A stretch of DNA of 64,000 nucleotides from Maridesulfovibrio sp. (GTDB lineage Bacteria > Desulfobacterota > Desulfovibrionia > Desulfovibrionales > Desulfovibrionaceae): contig NZ_OY781616.1 in assembly GCF_963677005.1 (NCBI RefSeq), forward strand, positions 999,501 to 1,063,500, read 5' to 3'. Shown piece by piece: positions 54,242 through 62,152 of this stretch (the first letter of the stretch is position 1; every line of letters starts with the position of its first letter). Under the pieces are notes generated by a model. It was not told where the DNA came from and did not search any database. It was given only the letters and a program-made list of their open reading frames with translations. The position numbers were made by a program, and so were the translations under genes.

Positions 54242-55697
54242 TGTTCGCTCCCAGTATTCCCCGTTTCTTGAGGTCTGCGTTTTCGCGGGTGAGTTGATCA
54301 ATGACTTCATCGTAATCTTCGCCACGCTCCGCGCAGATTTTGCGGCGGGTGGTGCAGCCCATGCCGAGCATCTTTTCCGCCGCGTTTGCGTCCTTGGTGG
54401 GATCAACCCAAGGCCAGCCGGGGTACTGACAACCAACCGGGACACGTGGGCCGGTCATGGATGGTTCAAGACGGCTTAACCAGAGCATGCGGGCGAACAT
54501 GTGCCATGTGGGTATTATGGCTTTGCGGCCCATAAACACCTGTTGCACACGGTAGCCGCGCCGCTCTTCAAGAGTTGCGGACCGTGCGGACGCAAAGGAC
54601 GCGTCTGAATAGTCGTTGGAAAAGGCTTCGTAAGACATGCCGAAGCCAGTGGAAGAACCACGCAGGCTGGTTTTCACATACGGTTCATAGGTTGCGCCGG
54701 GGTGGTTGAACTGGGCTTCATTGACCTTGGAGCCGGAAGGCAAGGTCACTACCTGCCCCGGTTCCACGTAATCGGGAATGAATGCTTCCGGTCTTTCCGG
54801 CATGTCGGAATCATCCAGCCCCAGCGGGTTCTGAAGTTCGGGATAAGGCGTTTCAACAAAGAAACCGAAAGCAGCCATGAGCCGGGCAACAATGCGGTGC
54901 GAATCCTGAAATTCGCTAAAGTCGCGCATTTCCATAATGACCGGTGCCATCCAGGAAATACCCCTGTGCTGACTTGCGCGTTTCGGCAAAAAAATATGGC
55001 GCACCCACATAGCCGGAACCCGCACGGATTCACGACTCATTAAGCGGCGCATATCGCCGGGATGTTCACTGAAAAGGTGATAGGCCACCGGGTGACCCTT
55101 GCAGTTGAATTCCACACCACGGATAGCGAAGTTTCCGTTCTCGCGCAGGCCATCAACCGAAGAATCAAGGTGGTCACATTCCAGAAGTTCCACACCCAAA
55201 GGAGCAAGGCCCTGCTTCATCAAGTCGGGATCAGGATAGAAACGGAGAAGGCATTCTCCATCCTGCCAGAGGTGATTGAGGATAAGCCGCTGAATATCGT
55301 CAAAGCCGACTTCATCAGCTTCGGCCCAATCCTTAAAATGCTGTTCCAGCTTGCGGTTGAAGCCGTGATCCAGATCACCGGAAGCTGTCAGGCGCGCGGC
55401 CTGCGGTTTGATTCCGGTATAAATAACGTTATTCGCTATGCGCTCAAGCGCACCGGAAACATGGGTAGAGTTGCGCACCAGATCACGCGCACGGGATACG
55501 ATTAAAGCATGTTCGTGCCGGGAAAGGTTATCCGCACTGCGGTTAGTGGGCCGCCAGCCCGCATTAGGGCCACGGTTAGTAGCCGCAGTATATGCAGAAA
55601 GCTGCATACGGCTTTTAACCCAATTGGTAGCCATCTGTGGAGAGATAGCCCCGACACACTGGGCAACAAAGGAAGTCCAGCCTTCATACAGGTTCAT
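54234..55697 (-). CDS. Phage portal protein, lambda family
   Basis: The 487-residue product matches lambda gpB-type portals: HVSGALERIANNVIYTGIKP, WQDGECLLRFYPD, VELLECDHLDSS, AMWVRHIFLPKRASQHRGIS, MSYEAFSNDYSDASFASARS and a C-terminal CAERGEDYDEV. It is the DNA entry ring. Its stop overlaps the capsid start by 8 bp. Confidence 0.93.
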   Translation of the reverse strand: MNLYEGWTSFVAQCVGAISPQMATNWVKSRMQLSAYTAATNRGPNAGWRPTNRSADNLSRHEHALIVSRARDLVRNSTHVSGALERIANNVIYTGIKPQAARLTASGDLDHGFNRKLEQHFKDWAEADEVGFDDIQRLILNHLWQDGECLLRFYPDPDLMKQGLAPLGVELLECDHLDSSVDGLRENGNFAIRGVEFNCKGHPVAYHLFSEHPGDMRRLMSRESVRVPAMWVRHIFLPKRASQHRGISWMAPVIMEMRDFSEFQDSHRIVARLMAAFGFFVETPYPELQNPLGLDDSDMPERPEAFIPDYVEPGQVVTLPSGSKVNEAQFNHPGATYEPYVKTSLRGSSTGFGMSYEAFSNDYSDASFASARSATLEERRGYRVQQVFMGRKAIIPTWHMFARMLWLSRLEPSMTGPRVPVGCQYPGWPWVDPTKDANAAEKMLGMGCTTRRKICAERGEDYDEVIDQLTRENADLKKRGILGANNA

Positions 55698-55897
55698 GAG
55701 CGACCCCTGTACTTGGCCTTGAAGCCCCGACCGCCATTAGCTGCAATGGCGATGCGCATTTCCAGCCTGTCCCGTTCAGCATAAAGCGCGTTCAAAGAAC
55801 CACGGGTGAGAGTCCGACCATTCAAGGTATAGGACTGTGCGCCGCCTTCAATGTTGGCTATTGCCTCATTTACAGAATCAAGCCGAGCTTGGAGCAT
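55694..55897 (-). CDS. Small gpW/DUF6148-like head-tail protein
   Basis: The 67-residue protein MLQARLDSVNEAIANIEGGA contains QSYTLNGRTLTRGSLNALYA and a basic end, typical of the small protein encoded before lambda-type portals. The terminase large subunit expected next is not there; cargo begins instead. Confidence 0.85.
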   Translation of the reverse strand: MLQARLDSVNEAIANIEGGAQSYTLNGRTLTRGSLNALYAERDRLEMRIAIAANGGRGFKAKYRGRS

Positions 55898-56071
55898 TAA
55901 AAAACCTCAATTGTTACTGTTTACCTACAGGGCGAACAATAACAATTGAGGTGGCTTGTTTGGAATGGGGTTGTTTACTGGGGAGTAAAATTTACTGGAT
56001 TGATTATTTTGGCACAAACATATATTGATTTAGTTAAAAATCAAAAATACATTTTTATAAAAATAAAGTAT

Positions 56072-56539
56072 ATGGATACCATGGACTATATTCTTTCTGC
56101 ATTCGCTTCGTGGGTAGTTGGAATTATTTTTGGCAAACATGCACAGCATATTGCACTTATAGTAATAGGATTTATCTTTCCGTCTAAATTTAATCTAACT
56201 GGAAAATGGAAAGCACAATACAATGAATACAATAGATCTATGGTCAGAATAAATGTCGAGGAAGTAATAAGAATTAAACAGCTGGGTAATTTAATTTTAG
56301 GTGAATGTATAAATTCTGCAAATATGGGCCCCAGATTTCTATTTAAAGGTCGAATTAACAAAAATTGTATTTTAGGTCATTTTTATATAGATAAATGCAA
56401 ATCACCTGAAGGATGCGGAGCATTTCAGATACTTTATGTAGAAGATAAACTTATTGGGAAATGTATATGGTACGATAGAGACCACAAAATAATCGATAGC
56501 TCTGAATATATTTGGATAAAAGATGATCGACTCGACTAA
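56072..56539 (+). CDS. Membrane-anchored small beta-domain protein, cargo
   Basis: The likely product (155 residues from the ATG at 56072) has one or two N-terminal membrane segments (ILSAFASWVVGIIFG; HIALIVIGFIFPS). A compact beta-rich domain follows: FNLTGKWKAQYNEYNR, EVIRIKQLGNLILGEC, FLFKGRINKNCILGHFYID and a GCGAFQILY ... KIIDSSEYIWIKD end. The layout resembles membrane-tethered beta-barrel effectors such as Cap15 of CBASS, but no nucleotide cyclase gene is near and the match is only by shape. It is very AT-rich and reads against the late operon. The start is uncertain. Confidence 0.5.
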   Translation: MDTMDYILSAFASWVVGIIFGKHAQHIALIVIGFIFPSKFNLTGKWKAQYNEYNRSMVRINVEEVIRIKQLGNLILGECINSANMGPRFLFKGRINKNCILGHFYIDKCKSPEGCGAFQILYVEDKLIGKCIWYDRDHKIIDSSEYIWIKDDRLD

Positions 56540-56701
56540 TTTATTGTGCAACATAAATAAATTACATCCAGATTGTGACTATTTGGTTTGCTTCATATAT
56601 AATCCAGCTGGTTTTGTTTCTAATCCTACAGACTTGATTAATGATCTTGAATCACAAAGCAATTCTGTGTCCGTCATCATAAAGCCTACTTTTTAAAATG
56701 C

Positions 56702-56727
56702 AGAAGCCCCGCTCACGCGGGGCTTTG
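56702..56727 (-). terminator. Terminator of the right module
   Basis: AGCCCCGC and GCGGGGCT pair across a short loop. T-rich sequence follows on the minus strand. Confidence 0.85.
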
Positions 56728-56745
56728 CTTTTCCATGCTCAAGAC

Positions 56746-56985
56746 TCACTCCCGCACCAGCTCCAAAACCGCCGCAGGCTTCCCACTCCGCTTCTTAGCC
56801 ATCTGCACCTTCATATCGTATTCATCAAAAGCGTTGGCTCCATCTGAGACAGCTTTACGAATGGATTCTACAAAGAAGGCTTCACCATAGCGGTCTTCCT
56901 GTTCAAACATATTACGCAGTACCCGCAATGCCGCACACGCCGACATCATATCCGAAACATGGTGGCAAAGATCATCGCTATTCAT
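56746..56985 (-). CDS. 79-residue partner protein (right module)
   Basis: Homologous to 36674-36913: HVSDMMSACAALRVLRNMFE, EDRYGEAFFVESIRKAVSDG, ANAFDEYDMKVQMAK and the end VLELVRE are shared. It overlaps the BRO stop by 8 bp, the same arrangement as on the left. Confidence 0.72.
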   Translation of the reverse strand: MNSDDLCHHVSDMMSACAALRVLRNMFEQEDRYGEAFFVESIRKAVSDGANAFDEYDMKVQMAKKRSGKPAAVLELVRE

Positions 56986-57898
56986 GGCCTACCTCCCCAT
57001 TCAAACCCTGTTCAGCCTCAATCAAGGCATCATACGCCATTAACATTGCCTGCCGTTCTGCCCGTGACATGTGATCCAAGTGTTTAATCATCAGTTCTTT
57101 TGCCGTGGCTATGTGCTTTTTCGGTGAGCTATGGCCATACACTTCCGGCACCATTGCTTGCACCGAATCGGGCGCGGCTGTTTTCGCTGGTGGTGGAGAC
57201 GGTCGGGGCGTTAGCCGTTTGGGCACTTCGGACGCTTGCGGGTCTACGCTGATATTAGCCAACAACCGGGGCCGTTTCTCCCCTACCCTTGGGCGGGTTT
57301 CGCGGATGTAGGTTGCCAGGCAGTATAGCGAGGTGAAGAACCGGGCGCGGTGCACCGGGGATACATTATTGCGCGTGCAGAAGTTGCAGTAATGGGTATA
57401 AATTTCGTCCTTGGAGATTACGCCGTCAGGATCGGGGCGGCATTCGCTATCCACAAATATGGTGATGTGGCTATACCAGAGCGGATGTTCTGATTCGATT
57501 TTGCCGATGTAGATGTTTGATTCTTCCTGCCGCTGCAATTCATAGCTACCGTGCTGGCGGATCGCGGGGAGGACTTCTTCAAATACCCATTTTTCGAATC
57601 TTTCGGCTGCTGGGAGTTTGGATTTTATGATTAGGCGGTAGAGGTCTGGTTCGGGGATGATTTTGACTGTCTGCATGCCGCCTTTCGAAGGGAGTCGCGT
57701 TTCGCTACCCCCTTTGCAATGCTTGTTAATAGCATCACGGGCATTGGCATACCCTAAAGTCGTGGCAACATCTTTAGCGACAAACCAAGTATTGCCATTC
57801 AAATCATGAATGGTTCTGATCTCGTTGGAATCAAATACAAAAGAGACAACTGAACTGTTGTCAGAAGTGGGTGAATTGGCTACGTTCTTTCCAGCCAT
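56978..57898 (-). CDS. BRO-type phage antirepressor (right module)
   Basis: The 306-residue protein keeps the leader MAGKNVANSPTSDNSSVV of the left protein but then has a BRO-N domain (about 20-120: TIHDLNGNTWFVAKDVATTL, IIPEPDLYRLIIKSKLPAAE, RFEKWVFEEVLPAIRQHGSY). The C-terminal region (SECRPDP, THYCNFCTRNNVSPVHRARF, RQAMLMAYDALIEAEQ) matches the left protein again. BRO and Rha proteins act on phage repressor circuits. GGAGG precedes the start. Confidence 0.85.
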   Translation of the reverse strand: MAGKNVANSPTSDNSSVVSFVFDSNEIRTIHDLNGNTWFVAKDVATTLGYANARDAINKHCKGGSETRLPSKGGMQTVKIIPEPDLYRLIIKSKLPAAERFEKWVFEEVLPAIRQHGSYELQRQEESNIYIGKIESEHPLWYSHITIFVDSECRPDPDGVISKDEIYTHYCNFCTRNNVSPVHRARFFTSLYCLATYIRETRPRVGEKRPRLLANISVDPQASEVPKRLTPRPSPPPAKTAAPDSVQAMVPEVYGHSSPKKHIATAKELMIKHLDHMSRAERQAMLMAYDALIEAEQGLNGEVGHE

Positions 57899-57977
57899 GA
57901 CAACCTCCTAGTAAGGTCGTTTATGGTTAGGCTCGGTTCTGGTGTTGGCGCACCGTTCCGGGCCGTTTTTATTTGGG

Positions 57978-58142
57978 CTACTTTTCTTCTTTTTTCTGCT
58001 TTTCAGCTTCGGCTATTCTTCTTTCCATTTCCTCCATGAAGATTTCTTTGAAGGTTATGTCGTGTTCCACGGCGTATAGTTTGTAACGCTTGTGGGTTTC
58101 CTTATCTAATTTCATTGATACGTTTACTTTTGCCTCACTCAT
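57978..58142 (-). CDS. Ribbon-helix-helix regulator (right module)
   Basis: The 54-residue protein MSEAKVNVSMKLDKETHKRY has strand VNVSMKLD, helix THKRYKLYAVEH, turn, and helix TFKEIFMEEMERRIAEAE. It resembles the left protein at 35518-35685 throughout. It has no ribosome site, the ATG lies 6 bp after a -10 and is probably leaderless. Confidence 0.75.
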   Translation of the reverse strand: MSEAKVNVSMKLDKETHKRYKLYAVEHDITFKEIFMEEMERRIAEAEKQKKEEK

Positions 58143-58148
58143 GGTAGT

Positions 58149-58177
58149 TATGTAGCTCTGTCGCTCTAGCTTGTCAA
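58149..58177 (-). promoter_or_regulatory. Promoter of right regulatory module, leaderless layout
   Basis: On the minus strand TTGACA (58172-58177), 17 bp, TACATA (58149-58154), then 6 bp to the ATG. AGAGC-GAC-AGAGC repeats in the spacer may be the operator. The layout is the same as in the left module. Confidence 0.6.
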
Positions 58178-58205
58178 TGGGTAATTATATTTGTGGGTTG
58201 AAAAT

Positions 58206-58239
58206 TTAAAACCCCAGCCTTTCCGGGGAAAGGCTGGGG
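58206..58239 (-). terminator. Terminator after the BRCT/HEPN-like pair
   Basis: CCCCAGCCTTTCC and GGAAAGGCTGGGG form a 13-bp perfect stem, followed on the minus strand by TTTTAAATTTT. Confidence 0.9.
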
Positions 58240-58251
58240 TGGAGCAAACAA

Positions 58252-59499
58252 CTAACTATTTTTAAGTTGAAATAAATAATTAAGAAAAGAATCTAATGCA
58301 GTTAAAACTGCGCACGATAAAAAAATAGAAACACAATTATCTACATACTCTGAATAAGGCATTGTTTTAGTTTTTTTGTGAGTGCGAGGCTGGTAGCTTA
58401 TGACCATTGTTTCCGGGTCAAGTTCAAATGTTGCATGATGAGATCCATTCCGTATAGATGAATTATATTTTTCAAAGACAGCAGAGAACTCAGGAATATC
58501 TTCAAAACATTTTGTTCTTCCTGATTTATCAGAGTCTAAATACTTATCTAAATCAAAACCGGGGAATTGAAACTCATTGTATGACCTTCCTTTATGCATG
58601 TTGCTTAAACAGGCAAATGTAATAAGACCTGAACCAACCGCTTCAAAGGTATTCCCATAAAAATACTTTGCCTCATCGAAGTTGCAGGATGAAACCGAGA
58701 ATCCCTCTGTTACTGTGTCTCGCTTATGATCCCAGAGACATTGCGAAAAGTCTGAATAATTTTTAAAAAAAGCATCAAAAACAAGGAAATTCTTTTTTAA
58801 GCTTTGTGGAAATATTTTTTCGTTATGAAAAATTAAAAAATCATCAAATTTTTCAGGATATTTTTCACTAACTTCCTTCATGACGGAACAACACCCATCA
58901 AAATAATTACTTCTGCCCGGTGCAAGAGTTCTAGACGCAAAAGAAAAAATCCAATCTCTGGCTGTTGGATCTTCCTCTATATATTTACTTGCTTTTTGTT
59001 CGGCAATCTTTTGGGCTTTATCAAATTTCCCTTTTTTAAATTGAGACCAGCATCCTCTTAAATCTTTCCATTCATCATCAAGAACAAATAATTTTCTTGA
59101 TTCATCACGTAACCTTGCATGCTCTTCGGAAGACAGATTCTTTAGTTTATCGTCTGGGATTTTCATTTTTTTCATGTTTTCCATCATAGCAATCAAGCCC
59201 GGTGAAATCATATCTTGCCCTTCAAGTTCAGGAGGAAAGGTAAGCTCTGGGTGTAAATTTATAATTGGATATTTGTCGTCATAAGGAGTAAAATCATCAG
59301 AATTAAGCCTTTCCATATTCTTAACACATACAATATCTCCAACAGCATTCTTTTGATCTAAATCTAGCCGAATCACCATCTCTTCTTCGCACTCTTTGCA
59401 TAAGATAGTGTGCTCTTGCTGACTTGAATGTCCAACACCAATCCTTAAAACATGAATTTGATCACAGACTAGACATTTTACATATACTCTTACAGTCAT
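58252..59499 (-). CDS. Zinc-finger protein with HEPN-like C-terminus, cargo
   Basis: The 415-residue product has an N-terminal zinc-binding pair (CLVC at 9-12, CKEC at 34-37), a long helical middle region and a C-terminal block containing IRNGSHHATFELDPETMVIS (R350, H354/H355). R-x4-H with a following N is the pattern of HEPN ribonucleases, common in toxin and anti-phage proteins. The zinc part may sense a ligand or nucleic acid. It follows the BRCT gene by 12 bp with a GGAG site, so the two form an operon. AT-rich. The function is inferred only. Confidence 0.5.
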   Translation of the reverse strand: MTVRVYVKCLVCDQIHVLRIGVGHSSQQEHTILCKECEEEMVIRLDLDQKNAVGDIVCVKNMERLNSDDFTPYDDKYPIINLHPELTFPPELEGQDMISPGLIAMMENMKKMKIPDDKLKNLSSEEHARLRDESRKLFVLDDEWKDLRGCWSQFKKGKFDKAQKIAEQKASKYIEEDPTARDWIFSFASRTLAPGRSNYFDGCCSVMKEVSEKYPEKFDDFLIFHNEKIFPQSLKKNFLVFDAFFKNYSDFSQCLWDHKRDTVTEGFSVSSCNFDEAKYFYGNTFEAVGSGLITFACLSNMHKGRSYNEFQFPGFDLDKYLDSDKSGRTKCFEDIPEFSAVFEKYNSSIRNGSHHATFELDPETMVISYQPRTHKKTKTMPYSEYVDNCVSIFLSCAVLTALDSFLNYLFQLKNS

Positions 59500-59511
59500 T
59501 TTATCGCTCCA

Positions 59512-60441
59512 CTATTTCAAACGTTCTCGCTCAACTTTAACCCAATCCAAAATACTAGTCCCAAGATGCGAAATAGTAGGCGCATCAACTATACCTGCGG
59601 CCAGATCGCCACTAAAGGACTCTTCGGCGCATTCACCAGAAAAAGCGGTTTCACTATCATCAAGTTTAAACAGTGCGTAAATCTTTTCGCCTTCAACAGT
59701 GCCAATTATCTTCCAACAATCCTTTGACTTCAAAAAACGTTTTTCCCTTAATTGAATACGCACCTTGGCAGGCTTTTCAGCAGCAACATAGCAAGGCTCG
59801 CACTCAGCACACCCGGCGGACCAATGTTCTTCACTGATAATATAAATTTCGCTACCCTGATCACGCAGATCAATAGCTTTCTCAATCTTGCGCCCATATG
59901 AAGAGTGCTTCCAATTCGGGCTGGAAAGGTCACCAATTACGAGATAATCAACAAGCTTGCTTACGGTCTTTTTAACTTCACCACCTCGGTTCGTAACCAT
60001 CTCAACAACTTTCTTACGAACGCCAGTTGCGAACTTACCAGTAACCACAAAATTTCGGTCGTAAAACTCCATTTCGGGTAGTGGATCAGAAAGCGGTAAG
60101 GTTGTTGCCCCGGACTTGAGAGGCATAGGCTCATCGGCTTCGGTATCCATACCCACGACCTTTTTAGCCAGCTCGCAAAAGTTCTCTTGCTCCTCTTCGG
60201 TCCAGACACCATCGGCAAGATATTCATCAAGTCGTTCTTTAAGTATGCGTCCGTGCCAGTGGCAAAGGCAGGTGTCATGTTCATTCAGCCAGTTAAGCAA
60301 AAAACGCGCTTCAGCTTCCACCACAACACCATCCGCCAGAATCCCCCGGCATAAGCCTATAAGCTCATCAGCATCGCGGTCTTCGCGCATGGCAACATTG
60401 AACCGGGACACTAAAGCTTCGTTATCATCGTAATTATCCAT
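59512..60441 (-). CDS. BRCT-domain protein, cargo
   Basis: The 309-residue product has two N-terminal helical repeats (ELIGLCRGILADGVVVEAEA; LKERLDEYLADGVWTEEEQE), a LigA-type BRCT domain (about 125-210: FYDRNFVVTGKFATGVRKKV, GGEVKKTVSKLVDYLVIGD, IYIISEEHW) and a C-terminal region. BRCT domains bind DNA ends or phosphoproteins. Similar stand-alone proteins occur in prophages without known role. The following HEPN-like gene is 12 bp away. Confidence 0.75.
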   Translation of the reverse strand: MDNYDDNEALVSRFNVAMREDRDADELIGLCRGILADGVVVEAEARFLLNWLNEHDTCLCHWHGRILKERLDEYLADGVWTEEEQENFCELAKKVVGMDTEADEPMPLKSGATTLPLSDPLPEMEFYDRNFVVTGKFATGVRKKVVEMVTNRGGEVKKTVSKLVDYLVIGDLSSPNWKHSSYGRKIEKAIDLRDQGSEIYIISEEHWSAGCAECEPCYVAAEKPAKVRIQLREKRFLKSKDCWKIIGTVEGEKIYALFKLDDSETAFSGECAEESFSGDLAAGIVDAPTISHLGTSILDWVKVERERLK

Positions 60442-60529
60442 CGAATACCCCTCTATTTTATAGGATGATATTGACGGTGTTATATAAAAGAAAGGAAGGA
60501 ATCAAGGTGGAGTTTGAAAATTAGGTATG

Positions 60530-60553
60530 AAAAAGCCCGCCGGGGGGCGGGCC
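60530..60553 (-). terminator. Terminator after the membrane protein gene
   Basis: GCCCGCC and GGCGGGC pair around GGGG, followed by TTTTT on the minus strand. Confidence 0.85.
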
Positions 60554-60568
60554 AATAACAGTATGTCT

Positions 60569-61258
60569 CTAATCCTTTTTGTCCGATTTTGTATTTGAAT
60601 AAAAGAATAGAAATATAATTGCAACAAATCCAAATATTACAGGTATTATCCTTTTGTATTCTTTGAAAATTAAATACATGTTTTCTATTAATCCATATCT
60701 AGAAATTAAAGCATAAATTATAGCAATTGAAACACTAAAAAGAGCAAGTAAAATGTCTGTCTTTTGACTTTTAATTGTTACTGTTATTTTTTGTTTTTCA
60801 ATATTAGATAATTCTTCAACATTACTTAAATCACTTGTATTCTTCATCGTATTAGAGTCGTTGCCTACAGCAGAGAACAGAGATTCGCAATACTTGCGCT
60901 TTGAATCAGAAGATATAAAGCTTGAATCCATAACTTCTTTAATTAAATCTTCTGCGATTTGATGTGGCTCATAAACATCAATACGAATAACGTTATACTT
61001 CCGGCATGTAGAATTGATTAGTGCTTCAAAAACAATTAAATCAGGAATATCTCCTTCAGATATGTCCGCCTTCAAGGTCGTTACTATTTCACGATTAACG
61101 GATTCAACTCTTCGTAGATATTCACTATTGTCTTTTTGTGAGAAAAAAAATTTTGTAATAAAGTAAACAATAAAACCACTTAATATTCCACCACCAATAC
61201 CAGTAACCCAACTATTATTAAAAAAACTAACGTCCACAATTGGCTCCAATTCGTTCAT
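60569..61258 (-). CDS. Membrane protein of unknown function, cargo
   Basis: The 229-residue product has one membrane segment near the N-terminus (WVTGIGGGILSGFIVYFITK), a polar domain (about 45-160) and two C-terminal segments (ILLALFSVSIAIIYALIS; IIPVIFGFVAIIFLFFYS). Its ATG follows the stop of a zinc-finger gene fragment at once (TAAATG), so it may be translated by coupling. Very AT-rich. Confidence 0.6.
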   Translation of the reverse strand: MNELEPIVDVSFFNNSWVTGIGGGILSGFIVYFITKFFFSQKDNSEYLRRVESVNREIVTTLKADISEGDIPDLIVFEALINSTCRKYNVIRIDVYEPHQIAEDLIKEVMDSSFISSDSKRKYCESLFSAVGNDSNTMKNTSDLSNVEELSNIEKQKITVTIKSQKTDILLALFSVSIAIIYALISRYGLIENMYLIFKEYKRIIPVIFGFVAIIFLFFYSNTKSDKKD

Positions 61259-61415
61259 TTATTTTCTTGTATACTCTTTATACTCTGTCCTAATTTTAAA
61301 AGCAAACACCCCTCAGCCTTACACTTATGATACCGAACCTTTATCCCCCCATCCCACTTGGGCGATGAAGTAACCGGAATCCTCACGGCCCCGCACCACG
61401 GACATACCGCGCCAT
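61259..61415 (-). pseudogene. Zinc-finger (Com/Ogr-like) gene fragment, copy A
   Basis: The readable frame has AVCPWCGAVRIPVTSSPKWD, KVRYHKCKAEGCLL and an ending KSIQENK, matching the intact gene at 63719-63943. The first 20 or so codons are missing, the match stopping at 61415. It ends directly at the start of the membrane-protein gene. Confidence 0.8.
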
Positions 61416-61421
61416 TAAACC

Positions 61422-61449
61422 TTGACAACTCACCCCAAGAATATACAAT
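61422..61449 (+). promoter_or_regulatory. brnTA promoter, leaderless layout
   Basis: TTGACA (61422-61427), 16 bp, TACAAT (61444-61449), then 6 bp to the ATG. The strongest of the five similar promoters. Confidence 0.7.
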
Positions 61450-61455
61450 ACAAGT

Positions 61456-61725
61456 ATGCAGTTTGAATATGATGAAAACAAGAACGCAATAAACCTAGAA
61501 AAACATGGGATTGATTTTGAATTCATCAAAGCCCTGTGGGATGATCCGGAAGCCTTGATTCTGAATGCAAAATCAGACACCGAACCCCGAAAAATGGGGA
61601 TCGGCAGAATTCAAGACAAATGCTATTCGGTTATTTTCATGTTCCGAAGCCGTAACGTGAGAATAATTTCGGCAAGACCTGCAAGCAAAAAAGAGAGGGC
61701 ATTCTATGAAAACAACAGCAGATAA
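61456..61725 (+). CDS. brnT: BrnT toxin
   Basis: The 89-residue protein MQFEYDENKNAINLEKHGID has the BrnT signature (FEYDENK...NLEKHGIDF; KMGIGRIQDKCYSVIFMFRS; RIISARPASKKERAFYE). BrnT is a ribonuclease-type toxin of the RelE fold. The antitoxin gene overlaps its end by 20 bp. No ribosome site; probably leaderless. Confidence 0.93.
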   Translation: MQFEYDENKNAINLEKHGIDFEFIKALWDDPEALILNAKSDTEPRKMGIGRIQDKCYSVIFMFRSRNVRIISARPASKKERAFYENNSR

Positions 61726-61948
61726 CCTTGAACAAAAATTTGATGAAGGGGAAGAAGTCCTTGATTTCTTTGACCTTGATTCTGCTAACCGTTTAAATAC
61801 GGAAAACAAGCGAGTTAACGTAGATTTTCCGGCATGGATGGTAATAGCTCTGGACCGCGAAGCAAAGCGGCTAGGCATTAACAGACAGGCAGTAATCAAA
61901 ACATGGATAGCAAACCGCATTGACCGCGGCCATTCGCCAGACGCTTAA
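61706..61948 (+). CDS. brnA: BrnA antitoxin
   Basis: The 80-residue CopG/RHH antitoxin has EKRVNVDFPAWMV-like KRVNVDFPAWMVIALDREAK and RLGINRQAVIKTWIANRI at the C-terminus, as in BrnA. It binds BrnT and represses the operon promoter. Confidence 0.93.
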   Translation: MKTTADNLEQKFDEGEEVLDFFDLDSANRLNTENKRVNVDFPAWMVIALDREAKRLGINRQAVIKTWIANRIDRGHSPDA

Positions 61949-61967
61949 CCCCGCCCCGGCGGGGTTT
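61947..61967 (+). terminator. Terminator after brnTA
   Basis: AACCCCGCC and GGCGGGGTT form a perfect stem around CC, with TTTCCTT after it. Confidence 0.8.
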
Positions 61968-61969
61968 CC

Positions 61970-62152
61970 TTATTCCCCCTGAATACTCTTAATCCCCTGA
62001 CCCATCCTAGCCAACAAACATCCCTCAGCCTTACACTTATGATACCGAACCTTTATCCCCCCATCCCACTTGGGCGATGAAGTAACCGGAATCCGCACGG
62101 CCCCACACCACGGACACACCGCGCCATCCTTGATGGCTGTATGTTACGCCCT
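61970..62152 (-). pseudogene. Zinc-finger gene fragment, copy B
   Basis: It matches 63719-63943 from the stop back through the zinc-finger region, including GQGIKSIQGE at the end. Compared with the intact copy it has one extra base near 62130 (CTTGATGG against CTTGGGG), which shifts the frame. The match ends near 62152. It is not functional. Confidence 0.8.

Noticed and set aside
54242..54445. N-terminal extension of the protease-capsid fusion
   Set aside because: This part is the portal coding sequence in another register; the ATG at 54241 has a ribosome site.
61383..61580. Minus-strand frame overlapping brnT
   Set aside because: It runs antisense through brnT and out of register with the zinc-finger fragment, which explains the sequence better.
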